DNA from: Dermatemys mawii
Lineage: Eukaryota > Chordata > Testudines > Dermatemydidae
DNA length: 64,000 bases
Assembly (NCBI GenBank): GCA_007922305.1
Contig: ML677472.1
Coordinates: 124,001 to 188,000, forward strand
Direction: 5' to 3'
Made by a program: the position numbers and the translations under genes. Shown one piece after another: positions 1-10,988 of this stretch; within the stretch, counting starts at the first letter, position 1, and each line of letters opens with the position of its first letter. The notes beneath the pieces are model-generated. The model worked only from the letters and a program-made list of their open reading frames with translations. It made no database searches and was not told the origin of the DNA.

Positions 1-173
1 TTCATTGTTAGTCCATCATTCCACTTTTTGCAACGTTGCTTCACGAATCCAGTTTCCTCCCTAAGACAAAATAGAGACTTCCAAAAACTACTAGAGCCCT
101 GTAGGGCACTTTGATCTGGAGGGGTGATTCCAAGCTCAGGGAGACTAGCTCTTATTGAGCAATCATGCTAAAA

Positions 174-1062
174 CAGGAGTGGGCAAACTACGGCCCACGT
201 GTCACAAGTGGTCCGTGAGCCGTTTTTAGTCCCGCGAGCTGCTGCCGGAGGAGCGGGACCAGTGGTCCTGGGCGGGGCGCTCTGAGAGCGCCCCGGAGAG
301 CGGGGCGGCTGCTGGCCGGCCAAGCCACCGTGAGAGCGGGGCTGGCGCGCCGCCCGGGACAGCGGGCCACAGCCAGACACCGCCCGGAGCCCGGGACAGT
401 GGGCCCGCGGCCAGCCCCGCGTTCCTGGCCCGGGATGCCGGGCCGACCCCGCCAAGCCGCGGGGCCCGCTCCTGAGCCTGGGTCGGGGTCGAGCGCAGCA
501 GACCGCGGGCCCCGCGCTCCCAGCCCGGGGGCCGGACGGAGTGCTGCGAGCCGCGTGGCCTGGCGCCTGGCTCAACAGGTAAGCGGGGGTGGGTGGTGTT
601 GGCTAGGGCAGGTTGGGGGGTGGTTAGGGTAGGTGTGGGGGNNNNNNNNNNNNNNNNNNNNNNNNNNNNNNNNNNNNNNNNNNNNNNNNNNNNNNNNNNN
701 NNNNNNNNNNNNNNNNNNNNNNNNNNNNNNNNNNNNNNNNNTGGGGGGTGGTTAGGGTAGGTGTGGGGGAGCTTAGGTGGGGGGTAGTTAGGAGGGGTGG
801 GGGGTCTTGGGAGGGAACAGAGAGCAGGGGGGCTAAATAGGGAATGGAATTTCGGGGGGAGGGGTAGTTAGAGTGTGTGAGTGTCTCCGGAGGGGGGTGA
901 TCAAGGGACAAGGAAGAGGGTGTTGGATGGGTCATGGATTCTGAGGGGGGCAGTCTAGGGGCGGGAAGTGTGTGTGGGTCGGATAGGAGGTGGGACCTTC
1001 GGCCCTCCGCACAATTTTGAACACCAGTGTGGCCCTCAGGCCAAAAAGTTTGCCCACCCCTA
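174..1062. mobile_element. hAT-type nonautonomous DNA transposon with GC-rich body
   Basis: The ends form imperfect terminal inverted repeats (CAGGAGTGGGCAAACT at the left; the reverse complement of the right end reads TAGGGGTGGGCAAACT). The element is flanked by an 8-bp target duplication TGCTAAAA at 166-173 and 1063-1070. The paralogous site near 14890 has a single TGCTAAAA and no insert, so this is a clean insertion with an empty-site control. The interior is GC-rich, then turns into G-rich tandem repeats that contain an assembly gap. No transposase is encoded. Reading frames inside it are compositional artefacts. Confidence 0.9.
642..741. other. Assembly gap (100 N)
   Basis: One hundred N characters, the conventional length for a gap of unknown size. 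Both edges carry the same G-rich motif (TGGTTAGGGTAGGTGTGGGG), so the gap sits inside a tandem repeat whose true length is unknown. Confidence 0.98.
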
Positions 1063-1598
1063 TGCTAAAAGTAAGATTGAAGCCATGGCAGTGCAAGTAG
1101 TGGGAGGGACTAGCAGCCTCCAGTATGTTCCTATGGGCTCAAATGGGTAAGTGCTTGCGGGTGGCTAACCCTTCCTACCTAACTCACACTGCTACAGCTA
1201 CACTTTATTTTCTGTATGTATGTCTCCTTGAGTTGGGAATCATACCTCCAGCTTGAAGTGTAGACATACCCACTGATGGTCACAAGGACAGATGCCTTGT
1301 GCTAGGGCATTAGATTCAGAACTTAATCAAAAAGAAAGGTCACCCAGTACGGAATCATCTCCTCATGCAGCACAGTATCCTCCTCTAATGCCAGGCTGCT
1401 GGAGCACTGCAGTCAGTACTGATGCAGAAACCAGAGACTCTCCTGAGCCTCTATCCATTTCTTGAAGGGCTGAGGCATTCCCTGACAGTCTCCCCTGATC
1501 CATGCTTAGTTAGTCAGATGTGACACTCTCAGAGCCAACAGCGGCATTAGAGCTGGAGGGGAAGCAGTACTTTAACAGCACAAATATTTTCTACTCAC

Positions 1599-2249
1599 GA
1601 TTTGTAGCAATGAGCGGCTGAGACGACCCATCTACTGTTAATGAGGGAGCCTCCGCAGAAATGGTACCCGATGTTCAGGGATGCGTGGTAGGGCAAAGAG
1701 CAGTTGTAGCATCCCACAATCTTGTCATCATCAGAGTCATCGATGGGGAAGGCAACTGGGTGAAAGAGGAAGATTAAATTAAAATCCATCATGGGAAAAA
1801 TGGAGCCAGTCTGGATGAGGGGATTGGGAATGAGATACGAAGCCTCTCACTTTTAGGACACTGACTTTGCTTCAAGCTCAAGCTGATGGTAGCCAAAAGG
1901 TCTCCACAGCTGTTGGCTCTTTGTGGATTGCTCTATGCAATCGTGCTGTGGGACTCAATCAGTCCAGCTTCAAGTGCCCATGTGTCCATATTACAATCAC
2001 ACACTGTGACAATTAGCCCATGGCTTATAGTCTCAGCAGGGTGTGTGCATGTTTGGAGGTCAAGGTAGATTGCACTAGAGTTGCCTTCACAATTTTGGGG
2101 ATAAAATAAGACTTCACCCTTCAGCATTATGCAATCTGGCACTTTTCATCACATCTAAATTTCACTGTAAATTAACTTACTAATAAATAATAATAAAAAA
2201 TTAACTTACTAGCCGCTCCCAGAAAGGCTACAACCAGGATGTATTTCAT
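1599..2249 (-). CDS. Trypsinogen copy 1, exons 1-2 (partial at left edge)
   Basis: Exon 1 spans 2249-2210 (ATG, 13 codons plus one base; signal peptide starting [13 protein letters not shown]) and exon 2 spans 1755-1599, joined by a GT-AG intron. Exon 2 encodes the activation peptide [10 protein letters not shown], the mature N-terminus and the GGSL...SAAHC segment with catalytic His57; it ends in the usual split Ser codon before a GTGAG donor. Exons 3-5, on the minus strand, would lie left of base 1. Two oddities against copy 2: the mature N-terminus reads IVGC instead of IVGG, and nine bases (three residues after Cys22) are missing in frame, making exon 2 157 bp rather than 166. The Ile16 salt bridge is preserved in principle, but Gly19 is nearly invariant in trypsins, so activity is doubtful. 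Family identity is certain; functionality is not. Confidence 0.88.
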
Positions 2250-2304
2250 AGTCTTCCTATGGGTTACAAGACAACTCTGTAGACTAGAGGAAGGAATTGC
2301 TGGT

Positions 2305-2312
2305 TATTTATC
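2305..2312 (-). promoter_or_regulatory. TATA-like box of trypsinogen copy 1
   Basis: Reads GATAAATA on the minus strand, 56 bp upstream of the ATG at 2249. Copy 2 has the same octamer at the same distance, which supports it as the core promoter. Confidence 0.6.
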
Positions 2313-2681
2313 CTCCTGAACTGGCCTTATCTCCAGACCAAGGATTTAACCAAAGAAAAATACACAATGGAAAGATTGAAAACCCAAATTTAGGCATTTA
2401 TCAAGCACAGGTAGCAGAGTTAATCATAAACTTTTCCTCATTTATACAGCTATTTTTAAAATGATTAAAAGAGTCAATCTTCAATTTAAAAATTAAATGC
2501 GCTCTTTGGACAATTTTTCTTTGATTTTGTTCCAGGTTTTTTTAGTGCGCTATTTGCCCAGCTCAAAGGTCAAAACCTTTTGAGATTCATCTGCCTTTCT
2601 GGAATGTACATTTTCTTTCCAATAGTTAAAAGATCCTACAAATCAGGGTTGGAGAAGACCTTTTATTAGGTTTATTTTTAT

Positions 2682-3078
2682 ACAGTAGAACCTCAGTTTT
2701 ACAAACACCAGAGTTACAAACTGGCTGGTCAACCAGACACCTCATTTGGAACCAGAAGTACGTACTCAGGCAGAAGAGACAAATAAAAAAGCAAGTAGTA
2801 TACAGCACTGTGTTAAATGTAAGCTACTAAAAAATGGGAAAGTTTAAAAAAAATTGACAAGGTAAGGTAACTGTTTTTGTGTTTGTTTCATTTAAATTAA
2901 GAGGGTTAAAAGCAGCATTTTTGTTCAGCATAGTAAAGTTTTAAATCTGTATTAAATTAATGTTCAGTTTGTAAGCTTTTGAAAGAACCATAATATTTAC
3001 TTCAGAATTACAAATATTTCAGAGTTATGAACAACCTCTATTCCCAATGTGTTCGTAACTCTGAGGTTCTATTCTTAA
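2682..3078. repeat. MITE-like inverted-repeat element (copy in duplication 1)
   Basis: The left end (CAGTAGAACCTCAGTTTTACAA) and the right end (TTCGTAACTCTGAGGTTCTA) are imperfect inverted repeats around an AT-rich body, as in a nonautonomous DNA transposon. The same element lies at 16518-16920, so it inserted before the trypsinogen duplication. The exact class is not clear; short TA-type flanks would fit a mariner-like element. Confidence 0.6.
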
Positions 3079-3517
3079 TATACTATCCCTGTAGTGGTGA
3101 TGGTTATTTTCCACTTCTAGTATGAAATGACCCAAATTATGGGGCTTTCATAGGTTCACTTGGGAGACAATTCTTCATTCTAATAAATCTCCCCAGACTC
3201 ATCAATCTAGCCAAGTACTGCATCTCAGTTTGGATTTTTTTTTAATTTTGGCATGTTCTATAGAAATATAACATTCCAATAAAAAGATAGAACTCCTAAT
3301 ATAATAATGATAGTGATAAATTAGTGAATGAGTAGGGAAGGGTAATCAGGTCCATCACACAGCTAGAAGGGAAACTGAAGGCAATGCCTTTTAAATTGAT
3401 AATCGGTATTTTTAAAGTAATTAACCTGTGGAACTCTCTGTTGAAGTGTATTCTTGAAACAAATTGCTTAGGACCCCGTGCTGCCACCTTAAAACCATTT
3501 GAGTAATATCTTACTAT

Positions 3518-4220
3518 TGTGACGGGGCAAGGCCAGATGGCTATAGGAAAGTGATAAGGAATAGATACATTAGTTCCAGGCTAAACAAATCCCTGGTACC
3601 ATTGGAACCAAATGGTAGTTGTTCCAGGTTAATCAAGATACCTGTGGCCAATTAAGAAGCTTCTGGAAAGGAGTAGAAAGAGCAAGCCTGATTGCCAATC
3701 AGGGGCTGGCTGAAACCAGTTAAAAACATCCCAGTTAGTCAGGTGGGGGTGTGGATGTCAGGAGCTGTGAGAGGAAGTTGTGCTGTTGGTGAGACTGAGT
3801 GGTAGACACCATATCATACACAAGGAAGGAGGCCCTGAGGTAAGGGTGAAGTGGAGTTTGAAGAACTGGGGACTGCTGTGGGGAAGTAGCCCAGGGAATT
3901 GTATTGTGTTTTGTGGATAAAAAGTCAGCCATCTTAGCTGATACTATTAGGGTCCCTGGGCTGGAGCCCGGAGTAGAGGGCTGACCCGGGCTCCCCCTTC
4001 TGCCTCCCCCGAATTAATCACTGAGATTGGGAGACAACAGAGACTGTGCCAGGAAGGATATCTTCTCCTCACTGGCTTATGATGAAAATGTCTCTATAGT
4101 CTGTGACCTTGTCTCTAGAGAGAGAAGGGCTACGAGGAGGGTCAAAGTGAATCTCTGAGGCTAGTGAAAATCTGCCAGGAAACGCAGGATCCACGAAGAT
4201 AAGGACAGAGCTTTGTCACA
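3518..4220 (+). mobile_element. 5' LTR of a tRNA-Leu-primed LTR retroelement
   Basis: Begins TGTGACG and ends TTTGTCACA, the short inverted TG...CA ends of an LTR. It matches the solo LTR at 38510-39170 over much of its length, including the shared stretch near 3880-3980 and 38870-38985. Two bases after the LTR lies a primer binding site complementary, with one mismatch, to the 3' end of tRNA-Leu (4223-4240). It is inserted in copy 1 of the trypsinogen duplication, where the paralogous sequence continues uninterrupted at about 17345. No matching 3' LTR is seen. Confidence 0.82.
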
Positions 4221-4594
4221 ACTGGTGTTAGAAGTGGGATCATCATACGCAGCGTGGTGGAAGAAAGAGGTTTTTTTAAAAAAAAGTCCACTGGGGTTTT
4301 AGGTTTTTGTGGGGTTTTTTTTTGGTTGGTTGTATGGTTTTGTGCCACAATGGAGGAGCTAATAAGAGAGCTCTGGTACAAGCCCCGGCAGCCCACCAGG
4401 AGGCCACCCAGGTTCAGGCCCAGATACAACAGGAGTCTATGCGGCTTCAGCAGGAAACTAATCAATTATTAATGAACCAGGTGACCCAAGATCGTGCCCT
4501 CTTGCGAGAGGTAGTGGACCAGCTAAAGAGCCTCACAACCCAGCCCCAAGGGTCTGACGGGATGCGAAAGTTTAAAAAAGGATTGACAAGGTAA
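4221..4594 (+). pseudogene. Retroelement leader and truncated gag-like start
   Basis: After the primer binding site comes a short leader with a T-rich stretch, then an open frame (about 4307-4594) that becomes Gln-rich and coiled-coil-like (QAQIQQES..LQQETNQLL). This resembles the N-terminal region of Ty3/Gypsy-type Gag in vertebrates. The frame stops abruptly at 4594 and no nucleocapsid, protease or reverse transcriptase follows. The element is therefore a fragment. Assignment to Gypsy rather than an endogenous retrovirus is tentative, resting on the tRNA-Leu primer and the 4-bp target duplication seen at the related solo LTR. Confidence 0.55.
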
Positions 4595-5204
4595 GGTAAA
4601 TGGCAATGTGATTCCCTGAATTGCACTCCCTTTCTTGCAATCCATTATAAAAATTGTCTTGCCCCTGCTAATTGTTTACTTTTAAAAATATTTATTTATT
4701 ACTCTTATTACTCTTAGCACTTCATCATTTACATTTGTCAGCATTGTGCAGAGAGATGTTAATCTGGTATTTAATATTTTAATAGCAAATAATCATTGAA
4801 AATATTTATAAGTAAACAGTTGCTAGTAGTTTTAGCAGTGACATCTGTGTTTTTAGTGTAGAACTTCCTATGTTTTTACAGGGATTTTTAATTTGGAATT
4901 TTTAATTCTAAATTTTTCTTTTCCTTTTTATAGCACAAGTTGATTCTGCTGAATCATATGACTTCCAGTCTGACTGATTTCCTGGCCTAGTATCAAAACT
5001 TCTTCATTTTCATTTGATCCACCAATGGGGGCTGCCTTTCTCAACTTTATTTTGCCTCTCAATCAGGCCCTTAGCGCTTTTTCACATGGCATGGCTGATA
5101 TGTGGAACTTGGCTCCAAAGTATTCACTGAGGTCAGTATACTATCTCGTAATAAATCCTTCTCAAAGGCAAAAATCTACTGTAATTATTACTGAAATAAG
5201 AATG
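4595..5204. other. AT-rich stretch without recognised features
   Basis: AT-rich sequence lying between the gag fragment and a dispersed repeat. No exon, RNA gene or clear transposon end was recognised. Confidence 0.6.
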
Positions 5205-5345
5205 GCCTTACTGGTTCAGATCAATGGTTCATCTAACCCAGTATCCTGTCTTCCAACAGTGGCCAGTGCCAGATGCTTCAGAGAGAATGAACAGAACAGG
5301 CAGTCATCTGGAGAACCCCTGTCATCCACTCCCAGCTTCTGACAG
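5205..5345 (+). repeat. Dispersed repeat, family also at 59285-59405
   Basis: The run ATGGCCTTACTGGTTCAGAT through the GAATGAACAGAACAGG block recurs in reverse orientation, diverged, at 59285-59405. Two independent copies in one window mark it as an interspersed repeat. The repeat class cannot be fixed from sequence alone. Confidence 0.7.
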
Positions 5346-5749
5346 TCAGAGGCTAGGGGCACCTAGAACATAGTGTTGCATCCCTGGCCACTGATGGACT
5401 CATCCTCCAGGAATTTATCTAATTGTTTTCTGAACCCATTTATAGTTTTAGTCTTCATGACATAATGTACATACATCTACAAGATTGCTTGACAATCACA
5501 AAAATTCCAGAATCATGAGTTATACAACCAGAAAGCATGACTTTTAAAAGAAGAAATAAATGTTATTGGATTATTTTTATGTGGCTTTTTCTTCTTGAGC
5601 CTTTAGGGTGCAAGAGGCCCAGATCCGTACATTAGGAGCCTAAACCCCTGAATGAATCTTGGTCTAGCTTCACAGTTTTGCTGTTATCTCTCCCGAACAA
5701 TTCACATACCTAAACCCATATGCTAATTAGTTTGTCACTTATGTGAGTG

Positions 5750-6500
5750 CCTACTTGTGTTCATGTTGATTCAAAATGCAGTGCACCATGGGTATGTAGC
5801 CCACTGTACAACTCACACCTGCCAATGTACTGTATTTTGGGAAGTTTTGGGAACTCATACTGGGGCCCAAACAAGGGTGACTGGGAGCATGGGATCAACT
5901 TCCCATAATGCAATGTTCACCATCCCATAATTTGATAGTTATCACATAATTTTTTTCATAAATCCTACAAATCTGGGTGGTCCTTCTCACTGTCTGCCAT
6001 GTCTGATGGAAGCATGGAGCCTGCACAGCTCCGTACTATTGTTATGAGTGTTGCAAGCGCAGTGCGAAATGTCCAGCAGTATTTGCAGAGCTGCAAGAAT
6101 AGATGTGGGCTAAATGATGATTCTGTGCAGAACAGATTGCTGTGGGACATAGCAACAACCGATTGAAGCTTGTTGGTGGCATTCATGGAGTAGGTGCAGA
6201 TAGTGGAGCTCCAGTCCTGGACCCCAGAAACAAGCACCAGCTGGTGAGATCACATTATAATATAGGTTTGGGATGATGAGCAATGGCTGCAGAACTTTTG
6301 GATGCAGATTTCTGGATCTGTGTGCCAAACTCACTCCAGCCCTCCAGTAGGGACACCAAAATGAAAGCTGCACTGACAGTTGAAAAGCGAGTGTTGATCA
6401 TGCTGTGGAAACTCTCAACCCCAGATAGTTACCAGTTAGTCAGAATCTCTCAACTAAATAGGAAGTGGAACAGATTTGTGTATCATAAGTAGTTAACACA
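5750..6500 (+). pseudogene. PIF/Harbinger transposase N-terminal relic
   Basis: Around 6270-6440, read with frameshifts, the sequence gives WDDEQWLQNF followed by KAALTVEKRV and LWKLSTPDSY. These match the conserved N-terminal block of HARBI1-like transposases (W..NFRM then ALTV.KRVAI.LWKLATPDSYR). Upstream sequence from about 5960 is in the usual position of the transposon's first coding part but is broken. No catalytic DDE portion follows here, so this is a 5' fragment. A separate 3' fragment of the same type of element lies at 41019-43721. Confidence 0.65.
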
Positions 6501-7207
6501 TATTATAAGAGACCACTCCATGTTAAATCGCCTATTAACACCTCTCTCATAAAAGGTGTTAGTGAGTTACAGACTGGTGTCTCTCAGAACTCTGGGTCAA
6601 GGTAGTTGGAGCCGGGACTCTGATCCTTTTGCTATCTGATTTCACCAGGGTAATGGGTTCTTCAAGGTTCAACCATCAAAATAATCCCTATACTCCCGCT
6701 GAGACTGTCTGGCTTATGGGGACCAGGAATAGGGCCCGCAGCCTCTTACCTCCAGGTCACAGGTTTGATTTCACCCATGCTGGGAGTTATTGAAAGTTGT
6801 TTCTATCACAGGCTGTTTGGTAGCCTGTGAAAAGGGAGTTTGGTGATCTCTGTGCTGCTTCTGTTAGAACAGGTGTTCCCATCATTCAAATCACCAGCAC
6901 AAACACTGGAGTAAAAGGAACTAATGAGTCTTGTGCAGATACAGGGTTTGGGGGCATTAGGCTGGGAAACAGTGTCTTGGTCATCCCAACTGCAGTTGGT
7001 GCCCTTTGGACACTGCTTCGGCAGCTGGTGTCTGGCAGCCTGTGCCCCCACCCTTGACAGCTGGTGCCCTGTGCATCAATGTCCACCTACCTTGCACCCA
7101 GGTGCTGGTGCCCTGTCCCATCCCCTACCTCACCCTGTCTGCTGGTGCACATGCTCCTGCTCCTTCCCTGTTCCCGGTTTCATTCCTGGGACATTCAGTA
7201 GCTGGAA
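6501..7207. other. No gene recognised
   Basis: Mixed-composition sequence between transposon relics. Several overlapping short open frames lie at 6806-7260, but they have no splice context or family resemblance. Confidence 0.6.
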
Positions 7208-7289
7208 GGCAGGACAAGGCTGCCTTATATAGGCTCCTATTACCCACCACCCTGTCCTGATTTTTCACATTTGCTAGCTGGTCACCCTA
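7208..7289 (+). mobile_element. Half of a short hAT-type MITE
   Basis: Matches the right half of the complete elements at 33548-33669 and 60414-60541 (shared run TTATATAGGCTCCTATTACCC, ending CTGGTCACCCTAA). The left half is absent, so this copy is truncated. Confidence 0.75.
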
Positions 7290-7309
7290 ATTTCCCCACA
7301 CGGGGCAGA

Positions 7310-8620
7310 GCAGATTGCAACAACTATTGAGAGATATCTTTGCTCAGCATGGTTGGCAAGGTACTTGCAGGGGTCCTGTTGAAAAGACTCCAAGTCCTTG
7401 CTGAGAGAGTCTACCCTGAGAGCCAGTGTGAGTTCAGGTCTGGATGCTCCATGACTGATATGTCCTTCATATTGTACTTGTTGCAAGAAAAAAAGCCATG
7501 AACAGCTGGCACCTATGTATGTAGCATTCGTTGATTTACAAAAGGTCTTCAACATGGTTAGAGTAGGAATGGCATCTATAAGATCCTGTTGAAAATTGGC
7601 TGACCACAAAAGGTGCTCTCCCTATTCAAAAAGTTTCACAAGGGAGTGAAGGCAACCATCCAGTATGAAAATGAAACATCATCCAACTTTAGTATTGATA
7701 CTGGTATGAAGCAAGGCTGCATCTTAGCACCCACTGGCTTTGGCATCTTCTTCTCTGCTCTTCTTAAGTATGCCTTTGGCAATAATCAATCTGGCATACT
7801 AACTGAATCGAGGATGGACAGCAGCTTAATATCAGACAGTTCCAGAGCAGAAGACGTGTCATCCAGCTCACTATTCAGGATCTTCTTTTTGCAGATCATG
7901 CTGTATTCATCTATAATTCACCTGATGAACTTCAGATCATGATGAACAAGTTTTCTGATGCATGAACCAAGTTTTGCATGGTAATCAGTACGAAGAAAAC
8001 AGTTGTCATGTCACAAGGTACCAATATTCCACATAAAATCTATGTCAGTAATGAAGCTCATGGATCACTTCTGCAATCTCGGCTCAATTATCACCAGCTC
8101 ACTTTACCTTGATTGGGAACTTAATGCTAGAATCAGCAAAGCTTCTGTTCCCTTTAGCAAGCTTACTTGTGTCCTTAGTACCCTACTTTATAGTTGTGAA
8201 AGCTGGGTTACGTACTCCAAGCAGGAGCAGAGATTGAACAATTTCCACCTCCACTGCCTTAGAAAAATCCTTGTTACTTGGGACCAACAGATCACCAATA
8301 CTGAGATCCATAAGAGAACCAGTCTACAGTCTATGCAGACTTTGCTGGATGTCCACAGGCTTCACTGGTTGGGACACGTGGAGTGCATGCTTCAAGATTG
8401 TCTGCCAAAGGCTGTGCTCTATGGCCAAGCTAAGAACTTCCCGCCACGCAGAGGAGGGCCAAATCTCCAATACAGTGACAAGGTCAAGCAAGGCATCAAG
8501 AAATTCAGCATTCCCACTGACCACGGGGAAAATCCTGCACACAATCATTCAGACTGGAGAAGGTGGGGTAAGACTGGTACAGTCACCACTGAGAGCCATC
8601 AAAGAGCCAGACTGAGGCTC
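7310..8620 (+). pseudogene. Non-LTR retrotransposon (LINE) reverse transcriptase relic
   Basis: Translated segments in broken frames show RT motifs: VYPESQCEFRSGCSMTD, then AFVDLQKVFNMVR, then TGMKQGCILAP.GFGIFFS, and a decayed FADH in place of the catalytic FADD near 7890. The 261-codon open frame at 8003-8788 is the C-terminal part after RT (LLYSCESWVTYSKQEQRL, LHCLRKILVTW, HWLGHVECM), a region typical of LINE ORF2 proteins. Because the frame is broken and the catalytic motif damaged, it is inactive. The clade is not CR1; RTE-like or a related group is possible. Confidence 0.78.
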
Positions 8621-10090
8621 ACAGGTGAGCAGGGAAGCAGAACTTCAACTTCCATCTGGCCAGTGGGCCTGTCGCCACTGTGGGAAGGTTTGCCACTCAC
8701 ACCTCGGGCTCTTTTCCCATATACCATTTGTCGCATCTCGTTTCATCTGTCAAGAGGCTGGATGGCCATGAGCAATAGGTGGTGTTAGTATTGTACATTC
8801 AAGTGATAGCACTCTTCCCTCATGAATGCTGTGCTGCAGGGAGTGTTGAGGGAGAGTCAGCAGGGGGAGCTCTTGCCCCAGAGTCAGCACTGACCCTGTA
8901 TTCTACCATGATACTAGTGAGTGCAGTGCTGTAGGGGCTACTACTTTCAGATAAGACATAAAACCAAAGCTCTGAGCATTCAGAGTCATAAGCAATCCCA
9001 CAGCATCTTTCATAACCAGAGGGGGATTAGCCCTGGAGATCTGGATATATTCCACCTCAGATAGGTCCCTTTTACCGCTGTATGATGCCTGCTCTATGTG
9101 GCAAAGTCAGGCCGGACAGCTGCAGGAGGCTCTGGGAAAACTGGTATGTTAGCCCTATGATGCTTTCCCTTCAAGCTAGGATGGGGTTATTTCAGGTTAA
9201 TTAGGAACACCTGAGTCTAATGAAGGGCTGCCAGAAACCTGTTAAAATCTCTCTACTGGTGTCAGGAGGGGGAGAGACAAACTGCTGCGAGGCTGAAGGC
9301 AGCAGGGTGATAGGTTTCTCCAGTGTGAGAGACTGCGCTCCTCCCCATAAGGGAGACATCCAAACCTCAGCGTCTGTTTAGGGGAAGGACTGACACCGCA
9401 GGACCAGTGACAGGGCAACGCCTGCCCCAGTGAGGGGACCATGGAAATGTATTCCCCTTTTGTTTTGGTGCATTATAAACTTTTTCCCTTTGTTTGGCAG
9501 AGAAGCACTCCTCAGGCCTGCCCTGAGGCCTACTGGGAAGGCTCTGAGAAACAAACCCCAAAGAGTGAAGACAGACATGCTCCAGAGTGGGGTGCTTTGC
9601 CACATCTATTTTCACTTGGATAAAGTTTTCTTCTTCAGCTGTTCTCTTAAATATTTGTGCAGCATTAATCTGACTGAGTGCTGTTAAACTACATCTGCAT
9701 TCCACTCCAGAAGTGGTTGCACTTCAATACTGACTGAGTGAATACTAGAAATACAGACTGTAAAGTGTTTTGAGAGCCTTCTGTAAGTAGAGTCAGAACG
9801 GGCTCTACCCTGACATCTCGTGGTGAGTGGTGGAAAAGGACTTTGGGACTAATCTCATTTGCATGGACTCACCCACCCCACCAAGCACGATGGGACTGTT
9901 TGCCCAAATGGTCGCTTTAGCTGCTGTGGGATCCCCAGTCTCTTTGTTATTGGGGCAGGATGAATAAAGTGTTGTTATCCTGGTTATGTGACTCAAGGAC
10001 AGTAGAACTGTACCTAGCATTTTATGACAGAGGACTACTCGCCCTCAGTTCTATAGCTCTTGCTAGGCAAGTGGTATGGATTCCAAAATT
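8621..10090. repeat. Mixed old repeats, no gene
   Basis: Positions 8770-9130 include a stretch (CTACTACTTTCAGATAAGAC and following) resembling the conserved tail of an old SINE/LINE. Positions 9140-9480 resemble an LTR-like segment. No exon with splice signals was recognised. Class assignments are tentative. Confidence 0.45.
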
Positions 10091-10094
10091 CAGG

Positions 10095-10988
10095 AAGCAA
10101 AGTGAAGGGTGGTGGAGAAGTAGCTGTACCTTGTGGTATAGATTGTGTCTAAGGGTCCTAAAGGTCTATTGTACCCCATCCTCTTTCTTCTGTGGTGTGT
10201 CAAAGCTAATTTTGATTCCATTAGGAGTCTAGTTACAGGCTGCAGAATTGAACTCACTTTGGCTTACACCAGTACTAAGCCTCCCCCACTCCGACCCTGC
10301 AAAGAGCTGAAATCATTGTGTGTTGTAATCACTGTGTGCTGTGTTAAGGGGTGGGGGTGCTGGGATATATTGCAGATTGGCTCATAAGACAACTGGTGGA
10401 GTGGAGCAGCTCGTGGGGGGGCTGGTGGAGCAGTGTGGAGCGGATTGTGGTGAAGGCTGCAGCAGAATCCCATGGAGAGGTGGGGTAGTTGGCTTCAGAC
10501 CACGGAAGGTGCACCTTAGCCCTCCACCCATTTCTGCCCCAGCTGGTGGGGTGGTAAAACTATGCAAGTGAACTTTTGACCTCTGGGGCTGCACAGACTA
10601 GGGACAGAGACTTATGGGTTGTTGGGACTTTGGGTGAATTTTGGGGTTGCTGGACAAAAGAACCAAAGGGAAAGGACACAGCCCAATCTGTTTGGGTGGG
10701 ATGAGTCTTCTGGTTCATGGATAGTTTTATGTATCCTGTTTGTGGTGTTTCCCCTACATAATGCTGCATTGTTAATCTCTGTTATTAAAAGGCTTTTGCT
10801 ACACTCAGACTCTGCGCTTACGAGAGGAGAAATATTGCCTTTTAGAGGTGCCCAGAGGGGTGGTATATGGTTGTCCCAGTTCACTGGGTGGGGCCTCAGG
10901 CCGGTTTTGCATTGTGTTATTGGAACGGAGCCCCTAGATACTGAACCCAGCCTTGTTGCTGCCAGCTCTGATGGGCAGAAGGGTTACT
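10095..10988 (+). mobile_element. LTR-like repeat, family L (forward copy)
   Basis: Shares its 3' end (CTGATGGGCAGAAGGGTTAC, reverse-complemented elsewhere) and several inner blocks with 61727-62835 and with a diverged copy at about 43975-44930. It includes a TATTAAAAGG-type block near 10785, as near an LTR polyadenylation site. It lies immediately downstream of trypsinogen copy 2. Boundaries are approximate. Confidence 0.6.

Larger units (their letters stand above)
1..3517. repeat. Segmental duplication, copy 1 (trypsinogen 5' half plus upstream)
   Basis: Apart from insertions, this stretch matches 14711-17347 base by base over long runs, including trypsinogen exons 1 and 2, intron 1 and about 1.2 kb of upstream DNA. 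The left end begins inside the duplicated block, so the duplication extends out of the window. Copy 1 carries a hAT insertion (174-1062) that copy 2 lacks. Its right edge is cut by an LTR element starting at 3518. This is a tandem duplication of a trypsinogen gene, as expected in the 5' part of a TRB locus. Confidence 0.92.

Noticed and set aside
168..632. Long open frames on both strands (135 and 100 codons)
   Set aside because: They lie inside the GC-rich body of a hAT element, have low-complexity Pro/Arg/Ala composition and occur on both strands, as expected from base composition.
8003..8788. A 261-codon open frame, the longest in the window, as a possible host gene
   Set aside because: Its sequence matches the post-RT part of LINE ORF2 (ESW...LHCLRKI...HWLGHV) and continues the RT relic upstream, so it is a retrotransposon remnant.
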